A DNA stretch of 64,000 bases from Micromonospora musae (GCF_003626635.1 NZ_RAZT01000021.1:38066-102065); one strand, 5' to 3'. Counted from the stretch's first letter, positions 51,095-60,953 are shown. Notes: a model not told the origin generated them from the sequence alone. A program made the numbers and translations.

Positions 51095-51625
51095 ATGAGT
51101 TTTGCGCGAGTGCGGGCACTCGTTGTCGTCGGCCTGTTGGCGATCCTCGCCCTGGTCTTCGTGGTCGTCGCGGTGGTTCGCGACAGCCAGGGTAACGCGG
51201 GCACCGCCAAGAGCTGCCCGGACGGCTGGCCCCTCGCCGACGTGACCCTGCGCGAGACCAAGGACGTCAAGATCAACGTGCTGAACGCGACCGACGAGGT
51301 GGGTCGGGCGGGCAGCGTGGCGGACGACTTCCGCAACCGCAAGTTCCAGGTGAAGAAGGTGGGCAACGCCCCCAAGGGGGTCGACGACGTGGCCGTGCTG
51401 CGATTCGGCCCGAAGGGCGTCGGTTCGGCGCACCTGCTCCGCGCCTACTTCCTCGACAACGCCGAGCTGGACTACGACGCCAAGCGCACCGACGACACCG
51501 TGGACGTGGTGCTGGGCAGCGCCTTCCAGCAGTTGGCCACCACCACCGAGGTGAACCAGTCCCTCGGTGACCTCGGTTCGCCGGCCGCTCCCCCCGGTTC
51601 CTGCCCCGCGCCCGTCAAGAAGTGA
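51095..51625 (+). CDS. LytR C-terminal domain protein (176 aa)
   Basis: A short cytosolic N-terminus, one membrane helix (about 8-30, VVVGLLAILALVFVVVAVV) and an external LytR_C domain (about 55-150; VKINVLNATDEVGRAGSVADDF and FQVKKVGNA are the family wording). LytR_C-only proteins are envelope-integrity factors in mycobacteria (the Rv2700/Cei and VirR type). The ATG has GGGGAG about 6 nt upstream. It ends at a hairpin shared with convergent suhB. In mycobacteria the equivalent gene also lies between DUF4193 and suhB. Confidence 0.92.
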   Translation: MSFARVRALVVVGLLAILALVFVVVAVVRDSQGNAGTAKSCPDGWPLADVTLRETKDVKINVLNATDEVGRAGSVADDFRNRKFQVKKVGNAPKGVDDVAVLRFGPKGVGSAHLLRAYFLDNAELDYDAKRTDDTVDVVLGSAFQQLATTTEVNQSLGDLGSPAAPPGSCPAPVKK

Positions 51626-51629
51626 CAGT

Positions 51630-51664
51630 CGCCTCCGGTGGCCCGTCACGGGCCGCCGGAGGCG
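51630..51664. terminator. Hairpin between the LytR_C gene and suhB
   Basis: A 15-bp stem from CGCCTCCGG (51630) to CCGGAGGCG (51664), with one G-T wobble and a small loop, 4 bp behind the LytR_C stop. The right half includes the end of the convergent suhB gene. Confidence 0.6.
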
Positions 51665-52464
51665 TCCAGGTCGGCGAGCCGGTCGTGCAGCGGCGTGAAG
51701 AGCGCCGGAGGCGCGGCGATCACCAGGTCCGGCCCGGCCGGCCGGCCGGCCAGGCCCGCGACCCGCAGACCCGCCTCGGTGGCCACCAGGCCCCCGGCCG
51801 CCTGGTCCCACGCGGCGAGCCCCTTCTCGTAGTAGGCGTCCAACCGCCCCTCGGCCGCCAGGCAGAGGTCCAGCGCCGCCGCACCGAGGCGGCGGATGTC
51901 GCGTACGTGCGGAATCAGCTCGGCCACCACGCGGGCCTGGTGCGCGCGTCGTTTCGGGTCGTAGCCGAATCCGGTGCCGACGAGCGCCTGACCCAGATCG
52001 GTCTCGGTCGAGCAGCGCAGCCGCTCCCCGTCGCGCCACGCGCCGCCGCCGGCGGTGGCGGTCCACTCCTCGCCGGTGGTCACGTTGCGCACCACCCCGG
52101 CGACCACCTCGCCGTCGACCTCGGCGGCGAGCGACACGGCGTAGTGCGGCAGCCCGTAGAGGTAGTTGACGGTGCCGTCGATCGGGTCGAGGATCCAGCG
52201 CACCCCGCCCAGGGCGACCTCGGTGCCGCCCGTCCCGTACTCCTCACCGAGCACCGCGTCCGCGGGGCGGAGCCGGCGCAGCGCGTCGAGGACCTGGGTC
52301 TCGACCGCCCGATCGGCCGCGGTCACCACGTCGGTGGCCGTGCTCTTGGTGGCGGCCACCGAGACACCCTCGACCCGCATCCGGTACGCCGTCGCGGCGG
52401 CGGCCCGGGTCAGCTCGACCGCGATCTCCAGCAGCTCGCCCGATGACAGCGCCGTACGCTCCAT
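51646..52464 (-). CDS. suhB: Inositol monophosphatase family protein
   Basis: Mg-dependent phosphatase of 272 residues acting on myo-inositol 1-phosphate or related sugar phosphates; it could supply inositol for phosphatidylinositol lipids. Metal-site motifs are present: TDVVTAADRAVE, GEEYG (Glu), ILDPIDGTVNY and AWDQAAG near 214. The ATG at 52462-52464 has AAGGGGACGAGG upstream; an earlier in-frame Met is possible but outside the family fold. It is divergent from sigA as in mycobacteria, where SuhB (Rv2701c) precedes sigA. Substrate not provable here. Confidence 0.93.
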   Translation of the reverse strand: MERTALSSGELLEIAVELTRAAAATAYRMRVEGVSVAATKSTATDVVTAADRAVETQVLDALRRLRPADAVLGEEYGTGGTEVALGGVRWILDPIDGTVNYLYGLPHYAVSLAAEVDGEVVAGVVRNVTTGEEWTATAGGGAWRDGERLRCSTETDLGQALVGTGFGYDPKRRAHQARVVAELIPHVRDIRRLGAAALDLCLAAEGRLDAYYEKGLAAWDQAAGGLVATEAGLRVAGLAGRPAGPDLVIAAPPALFTPLHDRLADLDASGGP

Positions 52465-52753
52465 GCCTCGTCCCCTTCCCGCACGATCGGGGTGTACCGC
52501 CTCGCGCGCGGGTACCATCCTTACAAACTCCACATCTGCGCCGTTTCGACGGTCTCGACAACCCGATACGCCGTGCGGCGCAGGATGATCGCCGCAGACG
52601 GCGTTACAATTCACCCCTGCCCACGCGCCACGGACGGCCGACGACCGGCCCACCCGGGACACGGGGGTTCTCCAAACACATCGCCCGGCGCGGTGGCCCC
52701 TGCTGCGCCGGACGACCCGGCCGTGCTCGCTCTTCGCCTCCGGAAGGTCATTC
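52465..52753. promoter_or_regulatory. Divergent suhB/sigA promoter region (289 bp)
   Basis: No gene is seen. The best promoter-like hexamer for sigA is TACAAT at 52605-52610, about 140 bp before the GTG; a good -35 box was not found at the expected distance. TACCAT at 52511-52516 and CGATACG near 52564 are weaker candidates. A leader of about 140 nt upstream of sigA is implied if TACAAT is used. Confidence 0.4.
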
Positions 52754-54349
<1,596 letters not shown>

Positions 54350-54594
54350 GCCGCAATCGTCAACCCGGCGTGTCGTTTTGATCACCTGGCGTGCAACGCC
54401 GGATGGTGATCCGCCGGTTGCACGATTGTGATCGTTGACGTGGCACCCTTGGTGCACGGCACACTGTGCCTGTCATGTGTGACCTCGGTCCCCCGCGGGC
54501 ACACAGGGAAGGCCCGGAGCCACATGGATGTTGCAGGATAGGTGAGCAACGACCGAAGAGATTGTTCATCGGTGACGACCAGAGGAGGAAGGCG

Positions 54595-54828
54595 ATGACC
54601 CCGACCCTCACGCCGCCGCCCGAGACGGTGAGCCCCCCGGCCGCCGATGAACGGTGCGACCGCTGCAATGCTGCCGGCAAGCTCCGTATCACGCTCGCCG
54701 GTGGGAGTGAACTGGTGTTCTGCGGGCACCACGCGAACAAGTACGCGGAAGATCTCGTGAAGATCACCGTTCGTTACGCGGCGGACCCGGAGTTCAGCTG
54801 GCGCGGCGTCGACTTGATGGCGAACTGA
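54595..54828 (+). CDS. DUF7455-type small zinc-binding protein (77 aa)
   Basis: A 77-residue protein found directly behind sigA in many actinobacteria. It has a Pro/Thr-rich start, CDRCNAAG near residues 21-28, and FCGHHANKYAEDL near 42-54; the C-x2-C and C-G-H-H ligands suggest one zinc. The C-terminal IxVRYAADPEFSWRGVD is conserved. Function unknown. GAGGAGG lies about 6 nt before the ATG. It has its own 245-bp upstream region and a strong terminator, so it is an independent transcript. Confidence 0.85.
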   Translation: MTPTLTPPPETVSPPAADERCDRCNAAGKLRITLAGGSELVFCGHHANKYAEDLVKITVRYAADPEFSWRGVDLMAN

Positions 54829-54849
54829 ATCCGCAAGCCGACATAAAGG

Positions 54850-54892
54850 CCGGCCGGAGGCACCGAGAGGTGCCCCCGGCCGGTCTCTTTTT
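54850..54892 (+). terminator. Canonical intrinsic terminator after the DUF7455 gene
   Basis: A 15-bp stem (CCGGCCGGAGGCACC pairing with GGTGCCCCCGGCCGG, one A-C mismatch) is capped by a GAGA tetraloop and followed by TCTCTTTTT. It is the only hairpin in the window with a clear T-tract. Confidence 0.92.
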
Positions 54893-54917
54893 GCCCCCAC
54901 CCCACCCGACCCGCAGG

Positions 54918-54977
54918 GTCGGTCATGAGGTTGGCGGTGGAGTTGATCGCGAGAACACCCGCAAACCTCATGATTGA
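54918..54977. repeat. Interspersed palindromic repeat, copy 3
   Basis: A more diverged copy: GTCGGTCATGAGGTTGGCGG at the left and CCGCAAACCTCATGATTGAC at the right. The CATGAGG to CCTCATG distance is again 42 bp and the loop again 17 nt with a GATCGCG stretch. It lies in the gap between the DUF7455 terminator and the helicase gene. Confidence 0.85.
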
Positions 54978-55016
54978 CGCGTCGGTGACCGGGGGCGGCG
55001 TTCCGGGACGCGGGGG

Positions 55017-56750
55017 TCAGAGGGTCTGGACGGTGGCGATGCGCTCCTCGAGCTGCTCGATCGTCGCCTGAGCGCTCGGCGGGCCGCCGCAGAGCCGGCG
55101 CAGCTCGGCGTGGATCTTGCCGTGCGGCTGACCCGTACGGTGGTGCCGCGCGGCCACCAGGGCGTTGAGCTGACGGCGCAGCGCCACGCGACGCTGGGCG
55201 GCACTCATCGGTGCCGGCGGAGCCGTGGGCGCGTCAGCGGCCGGCTCAGCGGTCCGTACGGCCGCCTTGCGGCGCTGGGCGGCGAGCTGCTCGGCCTGCC
55301 GCTTCGACAGCAACACGGCGACCTGGTCGGCGGTGAGCAGACCCGGCAGCCCGAGGTACTCCTCCTCCTCGGGGGTGCCCGCCTGGGCGGCGGTGCCGAA
55401 GGACGCGCCGTCGAAGATCACCTGATCCAGCTCGGCGGTGGCGGAGAGCGCGGCGAACCGCTTCTCCAGCTCGCCGCTGGCCTGGTCGTCACGCTGGGCC
55501 CGCTCGAGCAGGTCGTCGTCGAAGCCCTCGCGGTCCTTCGGCTTGCCCAGCACGTGGTCGCGGGCGGCCTCCATCTCGCTGGCGAGCCCGAGCAGGTGCG
55601 GCACGCTGGGGAGGAAGACCGAGGCGGTCTCCCCCGGACGCCGGGCCCGGACGAAACGGCCGATCGCCTGGGCGAAGTAGAGCGGTGTGCTCGCGCTGGT
55701 GGCGTAGACCCCGACCGCGAGACGCGGAATGTCGACGCCTTCGGAGACCATCCGTACGGCGACCAGCCACCGCTGCTCGGACGCCGCGAACGTCGCGATC
55801 CGGGCCGACGCTCCCGCGTCGTCGGAGAGCACCACCGCCGCCTTCTCGCCGGTGAGCTGCTCGATGAGCTTGGCGTACGACCGGGCGGTCTGCTGGTCAC
55901 TGGCGATCACCAGCCCGCCGGCGTCCGGCATGCCCGCGTTGCGCAGCACGCTGAGCCGGGCGTCGGCGGCGCGCAGCACCTGTGGCATCCAGTCGCCGGC
56001 CGGATCCAGCGCGGTCCGCCAGGCCTGGGCGATGAGGTCCTGGGTCATCGGCTCGCCGAGCCGTGCCGCCAGCTCCTCCCCCGCGTTGGTCCGCCACCGG
56101 GTCTCCCCGGAGTACGCGAGGAAGAGCACCGGCCGCACCACGCTGTCGCGGAGCGCGTCCGAGTAGCCGTAGACCGAGTCGGCGCGGGACCGCAGCAGCC
56201 CGTCCCCGCCCCGCTCGTACGTGACGAACGGGATCGGGTTGTCGTCGGAGCGGAACGGCGTACCGGTGAGCATGAGGCGGCGTACGGCCGGCTCGAAGGC
56301 CGCCTTGACCCCGTCGCCCCACGTCCGGGAGTCACCGGCATGGTGGATCTCGTCGAGGATGACCAGGGTTCGGCGGGTCATGGTGCGCCGCCGGTGCACC
56401 TGCGGCGCCATGCCGACCTGGGCGTACGTGACCACGGCACCGTGGAAGTCGGCCGAGGAGTGCACGTCGGCGTTACGGAACGCGGAGTCCAGCTGGATGC
56501 CGACCCGGGCCGCGGCCTGTGCCCACTGCGTCTTCAGGTGCTCGGTCGGGGCGACCACGGTGACCGCCTCCACCGTGCCGTCCACGAGCAGCTCGGCGGC
56601 GATCCGCAGGGCGAACGTGGTCTTACCGGCGCCGGGCGTGGCGACCGCCGTGAAATCGTCGGAGCGCCGTCGCAGGTACTCCACCAGCGCCTTGCGCTGC
56701 CATGCGCGTAGTGCCGGAAACGTCTCGATCGCCGGCGACGGGGCTGCCAC
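55017..56750 (-). CDS. SF2 DEAD/DEAH-box helicase (577 aa)
   Basis: A superfamily-2 helicase with Walker A ATPGAGKTT (about 38-46), motif II DEIHH, motif III LTGTPFR and motifs V/VI (VSEGVDIP and QAIGRFVRARR). A C-terminal region of about 170 residues is helical and basic and ends with a small conserved domain (QRRVALRRQLNALVAARHHRTG). Type-III-restriction/XPB-like helicase cores look like this, but no methyltransferase or nuclease domain is present. The GTG at 56748-56750 is chosen because GAGAGGAG lies 7 nt upstream; a TTG 27 bp further upstream is the only longer option. Role in DNA repair or RNA remodelling unknown. Confidence 0.88.
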   Translation of the reverse strand: MAAPSPAIETFPALRAWQRKALVEYLRRRSDDFTAVATPGAGKTTFALRIAAELLVDGTVEAVTVVAPTEHLKTQWAQAAARVGIQLDSAFRNADVHSSADFHGAVVTYAQVGMAPQVHRRRTMTRRTLVILDEIHHAGDSRTWGDGVKAAFEPAVRRLMLTGTPFRSDDNPIPFVTYERGGDGLLRSRADSVYGYSDALRDSVVRPVLFLAYSGETRWRTNAGEELAARLGEPMTQDLIAQAWRTALDPAGDWMPQVLRAADARLSVLRNAGMPDAGGLVIASDQQTARSYAKLIEQLTGEKAAVVLSDDAGASARIATFAASEQRWLVAVRMVSEGVDIPRLAVGVYATSASTPLYFAQAIGRFVRARRPGETASVFLPSVPHLLGLASEMEAARDHVLGKPKDREGFDDDLLERAQRDDQASGELEKRFAALSATAELDQVIFDGASFGTAAQAGTPEEEEYLGLPGLLTADQVAVLLSKRQAEQLAAQRRKAAVRTAEPAADAPTAPPAPMSAAQRRVALRRQLNALVAARHHRTGQPHGKIHAELRRLCGGPPSAQATIEQLEERIATVQTL

Positions 56751-56905
56751 GCGAAGGCTCCTCTCCGACCGCGTCAAGGCGGACCTGGGTCAGGGCCACG
56801 GTCCGCAGCGCCCATGAAAACGCCTCCGCGCAGTAGCTGCCGCGAAGGCCGACTCAGCATAACCAGCGGGCGTCCCTGCGCCCAGGCGACGCCACGCTGG
56901 TCACA

Positions 56906-57559
56906 TCAGCGCGGATCCGGACCGGGGTCTTGGGTACGCGGCGGCCGCAGCGTCGCCACCGGCACCGCCCAGCGTCGCCGCAACGCCACCACCCGCACCA
57001 CGAAGATCAGCACTGCCGCCGCGGCGATCGGCGCCGGGCCGGCCTGTCCCACCCGTTGCAGCACCGCCACGACGACCGCCCCGGCCAGGGCGGCGACCGC
57101 GTAGATCTCCCGGCGCAGCACCACCGGGATCTCGCCGGTGAGCAGGTCCCGGCCCAGCCCGCCGCCGATCCCGCTGAGCATGCCGATCACGCAGGCCCCG
57201 ACCGCGGGTACCTGCGCGTCGAGCGCCTTGAGCGTGCCGGTGACGGTGAAGAGCGCGAGCCCGGCCGCGTCCAGCAGCAGCACGGTGGTCCGCAGCCGGG
57301 CCAACTGGGGGTGCAGCCAGAACACGGCACCTGCGGTGATCGCGGCGGTGGCGGCGTACCGCCAGTCGCCGAAGGCGAGCGGCGGTACCTCGCCGATGGC
57401 CAGGTCGCGGAAGATCCCACCGCCCAGGGCGGCCACGAAACCGACGAAGGCGACACCGAACAGGTCGAGCCGTTTGGCCACCGCCGCGGAGGCACCGGAG
57501 GCGGCGAACACCGCGACGCCGACGAGGTCGGCGATGAGCAGACCGGTGGAGGTGGTCAC
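56906..57559 (-). CDS. TRIC-family (UPF0126/YadS) cation channel
   Basis: A 217-residue membrane protein with seven predicted helices built from two homologous halves, each carrying the signature glycine motif: GGGIFRDL near residue 47 and GGGLGRDLL near 133. Prokaryotic TRIC proteins form trimeric monovalent-cation channels. The GTG at 57557-57559 lies 6 bp behind TAGCCT with no Shine-Dalgarno. The C-terminal tail is Pro/Arg-rich. Isolated between helicase and DUF3039. Confidence 0.92.
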   Translation of the reverse strand: MTTSTGLLIADLVGVAVFAASGASAAVAKRLDLFGVAFVGFVAALGGGIFRDLAIGEVPPLAFGDWRYAATAAITAGAVFWLHPQLARLRTTVLLLDAAGLALFTVTGTLKALDAQVPAVGACVIGMLSGIGGGLGRDLLTGEIPVVLRREIYAVAALAGAVVVAVLQRVGQAGPAPIAAAAVLIFVVRVVALRRRWAVPVATLRPPRTQDPGPDPR

Positions 57560-57565
57560 CGCCGA

Positions 57566-57571
57566 AGGCTA
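57566..57571 (-). promoter_or_regulatory. -10 box TAGCCT of the TRIC gene
   Basis: TAGCCT on the minus strand, 6-bp spacer, GTG start, no Shine-Dalgarno: leaderless promoter. Confidence 0.5.
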
Positions 57572-57599
57572 CGCGCGGGATCGCGGCGGCAGCCTCCGA

Positions 57600-57818
57600 T
57601 CAGCGGCTGAAGGAGTCGTAGATCTCCTTGCACTTCGGGCAGACCGGCGACCCCGGCTTCGCGGCCTTGGTCACCGGGAAGGTCTCCCCGCAGAGCGCGA
57701 TGACGAACGTGCCCATGACGGCACTCTCGGCGATCTTTTCCTTACGGACGTAGTGGAACATCTCGGGGCCGGTGTCGGCGTCCTTCAGCTCCGGACGCTC
57801 GAGAACCTCTGTGCTCAC
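57600..57818 (-). CDS. DUF3039 family protein (72 aa)
   Basis: A 72-residue actinobacterial protein, with the conserved MFHYVRKEKIAESAVMGTFV block, CGETFPV, and CPKC near residues 60-63. The Cys/His set can bind one zinc. The GTG at 57816-57818 has TGGAGGTG 6-8 nt upstream; an earlier in-frame ATG would leave that site inside the gene. Divergent from psuG. In mycobacteria the homologue lies a few genes past sigA. Function unknown. Confidence 0.9.
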   Translation of the reverse strand: MSTEVLERPELKDADTGPEMFHYVRKEKIAESAVMGTFVIALCGETFPVTKAAKPGSPVCPKCKEIYDSFSR

Positions 57819-57893
57819 GTCTGCACCTCCAACCGTCAAGTTTGGCAGCTCCGGACGGCCCGGTCCAATTCACGTCCGGCCTGGAGCGGGCCG

Positions 57894-57899
57894 TACGGT
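57894..57899 (+). promoter_or_regulatory. -10 box TACGGT of psuG
   Basis: TACGGT, 7-bp spacer, GTG start, no Shine-Dalgarno: leaderless promoter for the pseudouridine operon. Confidence 0.5.
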
Positions 57900-57906
57900 G
57901 ATCACT

Positions 57907-58842
57907 GTGACCAACTTTCACATCCGTTTCGGCGCCGAGGTGTCCGACGCCCTGCGGGACGGGCGCCCGGTCGTCGCTCTGGAGAGCACCATCGTCTCGC
58001 ACGGCCTCCCCCGGCCGGAGAACCTGCGGGTCGCCCGGCAGATCGAGGCGACCGTACGGGACGCCGGGGCGGTCCCGGCCACCATCGGGATGGTCGGCGG
58101 CGAACTCGTGGTCGGTCTCGACGACGCCCAGCTGACCCGCCTCGCCACCGTCGACGGTGTGGCCAAGCTCTCCGTCCGTGATCTGGCGGTGGCCGCGGCG
58201 ACCGGCGCGGACGGCGCCACGACCGTCGCGGCGACCAGCGCGGTGGCCGCCGCGGCGGGGATCGGCGTCTTCGCCACCGGTGGCCTCGGCGGGGTGCACC
58301 GGGAGGCGGCGCAGAGCTTCGACGAGTCGGCTGACCTGGTCACCCTCTCCCGGACTCCGATCGCGGTGGTCTGCGCCGGGGTCAAGTCGATCCTCGACGT
58401 GGGGGCGACGCTGGAGCGGCTGGAGACGCTGGGGGTCGGTGTGGTGGGGTACCGCACTCAGCGTTTCCCCGGCTTCTACCTGACCGACGGCGGCTTCGAC
58501 CTCGACTGGTCGGTGGACTCGCCGGAGCAGATCGCCGACGTGCTCGCCGCCCGGACGCAGCACGGCCTGACCAACGGCGGCCTCGTGGTGGCCAACCCGC
58601 TCCCCGTCGACGAGCAGCTCGATCCGGTGCTGCACGACCGGACGCTCACCGAGGGCCTGGCCCGGCTGGAGCGCGACGGGGCGACCGGCAAGGCCGTGAC
58701 CCCCTACCTGCTGGCCCACTTCCACTCCGCCACCGAGGGCGCCAGCCTCGCGGTGAACGTACGGATCATCCTGCGCAACGCCGACCTGGCCGCGCGGATC
58801 GCGGTGGCCTCGGCAGCCCGGCGCGCCGACACCGGAGCATGA
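57907..58842 (+). CDS. psuG: Pseudouridine-5'-phosphate glycosidase
   Basis: PsuG breaks the C-C glycosidic bond of pseudouridine 5'-phosphate to uracil and ribose 5-phosphate. The 311-residue protein shows ALESTIVSHGLP with Glu26, the metal/phosphate region ATGGLGGVHR (about 123-132) and the catalytic Lys160 in VCAGVKSILD, plus a TNGGLVVANPLP signature. The GTG at 57907 follows a TACGGT box. It overlaps the PfkB kinase by 4 bp (ATGA), giving a complete kinase-glycosidase catabolic pair. The substrate likely comes from RNA turnover or from outside. Confidence 0.95.
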   Translation: MTNFHIRFGAEVSDALRDGRPVVALESTIVSHGLPRPENLRVARQIEATVRDAGAVPATIGMVGGELVVGLDDAQLTRLATVDGVAKLSVRDLAVAAATGADGATTVAATSAVAAAAGIGVFATGGLGGVHREAAQSFDESADLVTLSRTPIAVVCAGVKSILDVGATLERLETLGVGVVGYRTQRFPGFYLTDGGFDLDWSVDSPEQIADVLAARTQHGLTNGGLVVANPLPVDEQLDPVLHDRTLTEGLARLERDGATGKAVTPYLLAHFHSATEGASLAVNVRIILRNADLAARIAVASAARRADTGA

Positions 58843-59738
58843 GCCCGAACCGACGGGTCGTCGTCGTCGGCGACGTGATCACCGACGTGGTCGCGGCGCT
58901 GCGCGGGCCACTCGCCTCCGGCTCGGACACGGCTGCCGAGATCCGGTTCAGCGGCGGCGGCCAGGCGGCGAACACGGCCGCCTGGCTCGCCGCGCAGGGC
59001 ACCCCCGTGACGCTGGTCGCGGCGGTCGGTGGGGACGCCGAGGGGCGCGACCGGGTGGTCGAACTGGGCGCCGCCGGCGTCGCCTGCGCCATCGAGACCG
59101 TCGAGGACGCCGTGACCGGCACCGTCATCGTGCTGGCCACCGCGGGCGAGCGGACGATGGTGAGCCAGCGAGGGGCGAACCTGCGGTTGACGGCAGCGCA
59201 CGTCGATCAGGCCCTCGCCGGGGTGCCCGACGCGGGGCATCTGCACCTGTCCGCGTACACCCTGTTGGACGCCGAGTCGCGCGCGGCCGGGCTGAGGGCG
59301 CTGGCCGCCGCCCGCGAGCGGGGGCTCAGCACCAGCGTCGACGCGGCCTCCGCGGCGCCGCTGCGGCGCGTCGGCGTGCCCGCCTTCCTGGCCTGGGTAC
59401 GCGACGTCGACCTGCTGTTGGTCAACGCGGACGAGGCCACCGTGCTGGCCGGTGGGCTGGAGCCGGCCGCCCAGGCGCGGGCGTTGTCGGCGACCGCGCG
59501 CCGGGTCGTGGTCAAGCGAGGCGCGGCCGGCGCGGTCTGGGCGGATCGGACGGGGACGCTCTGTTCGGCGCCGGCCCGCCGGGTGGCCGTGGTGGACGTC
59601 ACCGGGGCCGGGGACGCGTTCGCCGCGGGGCTGCTGACCGCCTGGCTGGCCGGCGCGGATCCGGCTACGGCGCTGGCTCGGGCGGGCGACCTTGGCGCGG
59701 TGGCGGTCTCCACCCTCGGTGCCCGTCCGAAGCCCTGA
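58839..59738 (+). CDS. PfkB-family sugar/nucleoside kinase, probable pseudouridine kinase
   Basis: A 299-residue ribokinase-fold kinase. The PfkB signature 1 (SGGGQAANTAAWLAAQG, about 38-54) and signature 2 (VDVTGAGDAFAAGLLTAW, with catalytic Asp near 254) are intact. Its ATG overlaps the psuG stop (58839-58842). Because psuG needs pseudouridine 5'-phosphate, the partner is most likely pseudouridine kinase (PsuK), although the PfkB fold alone cannot prove it. Convergent with DUF3099 across a strong hairpin. Confidence 0.92.
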   Translation: MSPNRRVVVVGDVITDVVAALRGPLASGSDTAAEIRFSGGGQAANTAAWLAAQGTPVTLVAAVGGDAEGRDRVVELGAAGVACAIETVEDAVTGTVIVLATAGERTMVSQRGANLRLTAAHVDQALAGVPDAGHLHLSAYTLLDAESRAAGLRALAAARERGLSTSVDAASAAPLRRVGVPAFLAWVRDVDLLLVNADEATVLAGGLEPAAQARALSATARRVVVKRGAAGAVWADRTGTLCSAPARRVAVVDVTGAGDAFAAGLLTAWLAGADPATALARAGDLGAVAVSTLGARPKP

Positions 59739-59791
59739 ACCTGGCCGGGGCGGCACCCGCGAGCCGGGCCGGCGACAGCGCGGCGTCCGTT

Positions 59792-59818
59792 CGGCGGCCC
59801 GGTGAACCCGGGCCGCCG
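59792..59818. terminator. Hairpin between the psuG operon and the DUF3099 gene
   Basis: Perfect 11-bp arms (CGGCGGCCCGG / CCGGGCCGCCG) around a TGAAC loop, directly adjoining the DUF3099 stop. No T-tract. Confidence 0.55.
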
Positions 59819-60175
59819 TCAGAGGTCGGCGTCGATGACCTTGTGCGGGCGCTCCTCGGCGGTGACGCTCATCGGCGGTGCGGCGTCGCGCTGCTCGTGC
59901 CGGAAGCGGTTGGAGAGCCGGTGCTCCTCCTTCGGCGGACGGTCGTTGGCCAGCAGCACGGCGAGCCACGGGATGAGCACCATGCCGAGGCCGCAGAGCG
60001 GCAGCCAGAGCCAGAGCAGGGGAGCCTGCGCGCCGACCAGGATCGCACCCACGACCAGACAGGCCACCCGGATGCTCATCATCAGCACATACCGCCGCTG
60101 CCGGCTGGTGAGCTGGTCGTCCTGGCTGCGTGAGGCGTCGGTGATCAGGATCGGCTGGTACGCCTGACGCTTCAC
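59819..60175 (-). CDS. DUF3099 family membrane protein (118 aa)
   Basis: A small actinobacterial protein with two membrane helices (about 33-52 and 57-77), an N-terminal YQPILITDASRSQDDQLTSRQRRY block that identifies the family, and a charged C-terminal tail (PKEEHRLSNRFRHEQRD). Function unknown. The GTG at 60173-60175 is preferred because GAGGAGG lies 6 nt upstream; a GTG one codon earlier would leave only 3 nt. Faces away from the toxin-antitoxin-like pair. Confidence 0.88.
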   Translation of the reverse strand: MKRQAYQPILITDASRSQDDQLTSRQRRYVLMMSIRVACLVVGAILVGAQAPLLWLWLPLCGLGMVLIPWLAVLLANDRPPKEEHRLSNRFRHEQRDAAPPMSVTAEERPHKVIDADL

Positions 60176-60307
60176 CACGGACCTCCTCGAGGGGTTACGC
60201 CCCATCCTGTCACTCGGTGGCCGTGATCAGCGAAGTTCGACGTGACGGACGGCCCCAGGAGTGACCGGTGGCACCGCGAGAGGAGGTGCTTCGTGTTACG
60301 CCCGTGG

Positions 60308-60313
60308 TACGCT
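60308..60313 (+). promoter_or_regulatory. -10 box TACGCT of the toxin-like gene
   Basis: TACGCT, 6-bp spacer, GTG start, no Shine-Dalgarno: leaderless promoter. Confidence 0.5.
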
Positions 60314-60319
60314 CCGCCC

Positions 60320-60607
60320 GTGGGCAGCAGGTTCAGCTTCACCGAAGAGGCGCTGGCCAACCTGAAGGTCTACGACGTCACGCCGGGGGAAGTCTGGGAG
60401 GCGCTGCACAGCGTCCGGCGGGTGATCCGCCACCTGGGCGACGACGTGATGGTCGTCTACGCCGCCGCCAGGCGGGGCCGTCGGCTGGCTGTGCTGCTCG
60501 CGGAGGCCGACGGCACCGACAACGACTGGGACATCCTCTCCGCCCGTGAGCTCAGCGACGCCGAGTCGAAGCGCTACGACGAGGCGGTGCGGAGAGATCG
60601 CCGATGA
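60320..60607 (+). CDS. BrnT-like toxin (95 aa)
   Basis: A compact 95-residue protein in front of a ribbon-helix-helix gene. It starts FSFTEEALANLKVYDVTPGEVWEAL and ends DWDILSARELSDAESKRYDEA, whose ILSAR...E...Y pattern is the C-terminal signature of the BrnT ribonuclease-toxin family (RelE-like fold). The middle RRGRRLAVLLAEADG gives the basic surface expected for RNA binding. Detection is by eye, so the family is a proposal. Gene order (toxin first, RHH antitoxin second, 12-bp gap) is the brnTA order. The GTG follows a TACGCT box with no Shine-Dalgarno, whereas the antitoxin has one. Confidence 0.7.
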   Translation: MGSRFSFTEEALANLKVYDVTPGEVWEALHSVRRVIRHLGDDVMVVYAAARRGRRLAVLLAEADGTDNDWDILSARELSDAESKRYDEAVRRDRR

Positions 60608-60619
60608 GGAGGCGGTGAC

Positions 60620-60931
60620 ATGCACCGTGACGACGCGACCAAGCAGTTCCACAGCGGCGACGACCGGCTCGCGGAGTTGATCGACGAGAGTCAGCCGGCG
60701 GAGCTGCCCGTTCCGGACACCGATGTGCCGATGGTCAGCCGGTCGGTGCGGCTGCCGCTGGAGACGTACGAACGCGTGCGGGCGGCGGCCGAGGCGCGGG
60801 GCATCGGGGTCACCACCCTGATGCGGCAGTGGATCGAGGCGGGCCTGGCCGACCTCGACGACTCGACCACCGTCTCCCTCGCCGACGTCCGGCGGGCGCT
60901 CGCCTCGCTCGCCCACCCCACCGCCGCCTGA
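60620..60931 (+). CDS. Ribbon-helix-helix antitoxin-like protein (103 aa)
   Basis: A 103-residue protein with an acidic N-terminus (about 1-40) and a ribbon-helix-helix fold at about 40-72 (VSRSVRLPLETYERVRAAAE then GIGVTTLMRQWIEAGL). Such proteins bind operator DNA and neutralise toxins through an extended tail. It follows the BrnT-like gene by 12 bp with GAGGAGG upstream of its ATG, so it is translated from the same mRNA. In BrnTA systems the antitoxin is also the second gene and an RHH autorepressor. Acting as autoregulator here is inference. Confidence 0.78.
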   Translation: MHRDDATKQFHSGDDRLAELIDESQPAELPVPDTDVPMVSRSVRLPLETYERVRAAAEARGIGVTTLMRQWIEAGLADLDDSTTVSLADVRRALASLAHPTAA

Positions 60932-60953
60932 GTCCACGCGGCGGTCAGCCGGC

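Noticed and set aside
54350..54594. TTGACG near 54436 as a -35 box of the DUF7455 gene
   Set aside because: No acceptable -10 hexamer is found 16-19 bp downstream, so no promoter was called.
55017..56750. SF2 helicase as part of a restriction or phage-defence system
   Set aside because: No methyltransferase, nuclease, DUF1998 or other defence genes are adjacent; neighbours are housekeeping genes.
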